Shown here one piece after another: positions 5,688-6,602 of a DNA stretch of 6,602 bases. The position numbers and the translations under genes are program-made. The stretch's first letter is position 1. The number at the start of each line of letters is the position of its first letter. The DNA is from Polaribacter sp. Lineage in GTDB: Bacteria > Bacteroidota > Bacteroidia > Flavobacteriales > Flavobacteriaceae. The stretch is taken from the NCBI GenBank assembly GCA_029245665.1, contig JAQWOW010000307.1, positions 1 to 6,602 on the forward strand. The letters are read 5' to 3'. The notes under the pieces are model-generated. The model did not search any database, was not told the origin of the DNA, and saw nothing but the letters and a program-made list of their open reading frames with translations.

Positions 5688-6554
5688 ATGATTCAATCTA
5701 TGACAGGTTATGGGAAGGCCGTTTTGCAATTACCAACAAAAAAGGTAACCATAGAAATTAAATCTTTAAACAGCAAAAACCTAGACTTAAACGTTCGTAT
5801 TCCTTCTTATTACAAAGAGAAAGAATTATCGGTTCGCAAAAAATTAGCAAGTGCCTTGGTTCGTGGAAAAGTAGACTTTTCAATATTTGTAGAGATGACT
5901 GCAGACGAAACCTCTACAAGCATCAACCACAGTGTTGTAAAGCAATACCTTCAACAATTAAGAAATGTGGTTCAAACAGGAAGCTCTGACGATGTTGAAT
6001 TGCTAAAAATGGCAATACGAATGCCAGACGCATTAAAAGCAGAACGTGAAGAGTTAGATGAAGATGAATGGAATTCTATTTATCAAAACATTGAATTAGC
6101 GATAGAAAAAATTATACAATATAGAATTGACGAAGCCGCTTCATTAGAAATAGATTTTAAAGAACGAATTGCAAATATTAAAAACTATTTAGAAGAAGTA
6201 AAAGCATTGGATGGCGATCGAGTTGAAAATGTAAAAACACGCTTAAAAAAGGCAATCGATGATTTAAAAGTAACGACTGATGAAAACCGTTTTGAACAAG
6301 AGCTAATTTATTATTTAGAAAAATTAGACATCAACGAAGAGAAAGTTAGATTGGCAAATCATTTAGATTATTTCCTTCAAACATTGGCCTCGGAAGATTC
6401 TAATGGTAAGAAACTCGGTTTCATTGTACAAGAAATGGGAAGGGAAATAAATACAACGGGTTCTAAAGCCAATTTTGCCCCTATGCAAAAAGCTGTAATT
6501 CAAATGAAAAATGAATTAGAACAAATTAAAGAACAGATTTTAAACGTATTGTAA
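5688..6554 (+). CDS. yicC: YicC/YloC-family endoribonuclease
   Basis: This 288-residue protein is close in length to E. coli YicC (about 287). It begins with the family hallmark MIQSMTGYGK, followed by EIKSLNSKNLDLNVRIP at 23-39. The C-terminal DUF1732 region, from about residue 205, has EKLDINEEKVRLANHLDYF and GKKLGFIVQEMGREINTTGS, including the conserved E249 and the QEMxREINT motif. The acidic and helical middle (roughly 120-200) is probably coiled coil. Members are metal-dependent endoribonucleases that cut structured RNA; E. coli YicC has been linked to small-RNA turnover. That activity is inferred from the family. It has its own strong promoter, and the gmk start codon follows its TAA directly, matching the yicC-gmk pairing seen in many bacteria. 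Confidence 0.94.
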   Translation: MIQSMTGYGKAVLQLPTKKVTIEIKSLNSKNLDLNVRIPSYYKEKELSVRKKLASALVRGKVDFSIFVEMTADETSTSINHSVVKQYLQQLRNVVQTGSSDDVELLKMAIRMPDALKAEREELDEDEWNSIYQNIELAIEKIIQYRIDEAASLEIDFKERIANIKNYLEEVKALDGDRVENVKTRLKKAIDDLKVTTDENRFEQELIYYLEKLDINEEKVRLANHLDYFLQTLASEDSNGKKLGFIVQEMGREINTTGSKANFAPMQKAVIQMKNELEQIKEQILNVL

Positions 6555-6602
6555 ATGTCAGATTTTAAAGGGAAATTAATTGTCTTTTCTGCGCCTTCTG
6601 GT
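6555..6602 (+). CDS. gmk: Guanylate kinase, first 16 codons only (cut by right edge)
   Basis: The ATG at 6555 directly follows the yicC stop codon. The visible residues read MSDFKGKLIVFSAPSG, the N-terminus of guanylate kinase running into its P-loop (the family continues as S-G-K-T/S). The enzyme phosphorylates GMP to GDP with ATP. The zero-base spacing to yicC implies co-transcription and coupled translation. The call rests on a short stretch, but FSAPSG right after a short KGKLIV strand and next to yicC is characteristic. Confidence 0.88.
   Translation, partial: MSDFKGKLIVFSAPSG

Noticed and set aside
1..6602. Mobile element, CRISPR array, defence system or toxin-antitoxin pair
   Set aside because: No transposase, integrase, regular repeats or toxin/antitoxin-like gene pair is visible; nearly all coding space is taken by conserved housekeeping genes.

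Overview
This window is an AT-rich chromosomal segment from a member of the Bacteroidota, most likely a marine Flavobacteriaceae of the Polaribacter/Tenacibaculum kind. Four things point there: the protein sequences; two small membrane families known almost only from Flavobacteriia; the near absence of Shine-Dalgarno sequences; and several matches to the Bacteroidota promoter pattern (TTG, about 20 bases, TAnnTTTG) just upstream of gene starts. I see no mobile element, CRISPR array, tRNA, rRNA or riboswitch. The content is core housekeeping, not an accessory island, and I found no convincing new system.

Layout from left to right. Positions 1-2429, minus strand, look like an iron-sulfur/redox operon transcribed right to left: an Mrp/ApbC-type P-loop ATPase, then 4 bases later a NifU C-terminal-domain scaffold protein, then a type-2 ferredoxin/flavodoxin-NADP reductase whose end is cut off by the left edge. 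A -7 promoter box lies just upstream of mrp. Positions 2560-3811, minus strand, form a second operon: a 73-residue membrane protein (DUF6341-like), trmB (tRNA m7G46 methyltransferase, TTG start) and an alkyltransferase-like protein (GTG start) in which the reactive cysteine of MGMT is replaced by alanine. Divergent from this operon, across only 41 bases carrying overlapping promoters, is a plus-strand polytopic membrane protein (3853-4782, DUF6427-like). It converges on upp (uracil phosphoribosyltransferase, minus strand), and the two stop codons share one TTATAA palindrome. A 257-base intergenic region follows, with a promoter at each end. The window closes with yicC (endoribonuclease family) directly abutting the first codons of gmk (guanylate kinase).

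Functionally, the left operon can be read as cluster assembly (Mrp, NifU domain) plus electron supply (the reductase). The middle holds tRNA modification, alkylation-damage recognition and two uncharacterised membrane proteins. The right side holds nucleotide metabolism (upp salvage, gmk) and RNA turnover (yicC). The points most worth a second look are the Mrp protein without its usual CxxC motif, the same-frame DUF6341/trmB junction with a TTG start, the compact divergent promoter between two uncharacterised membrane genes, and an unexplained open stretch between upp and yicC.
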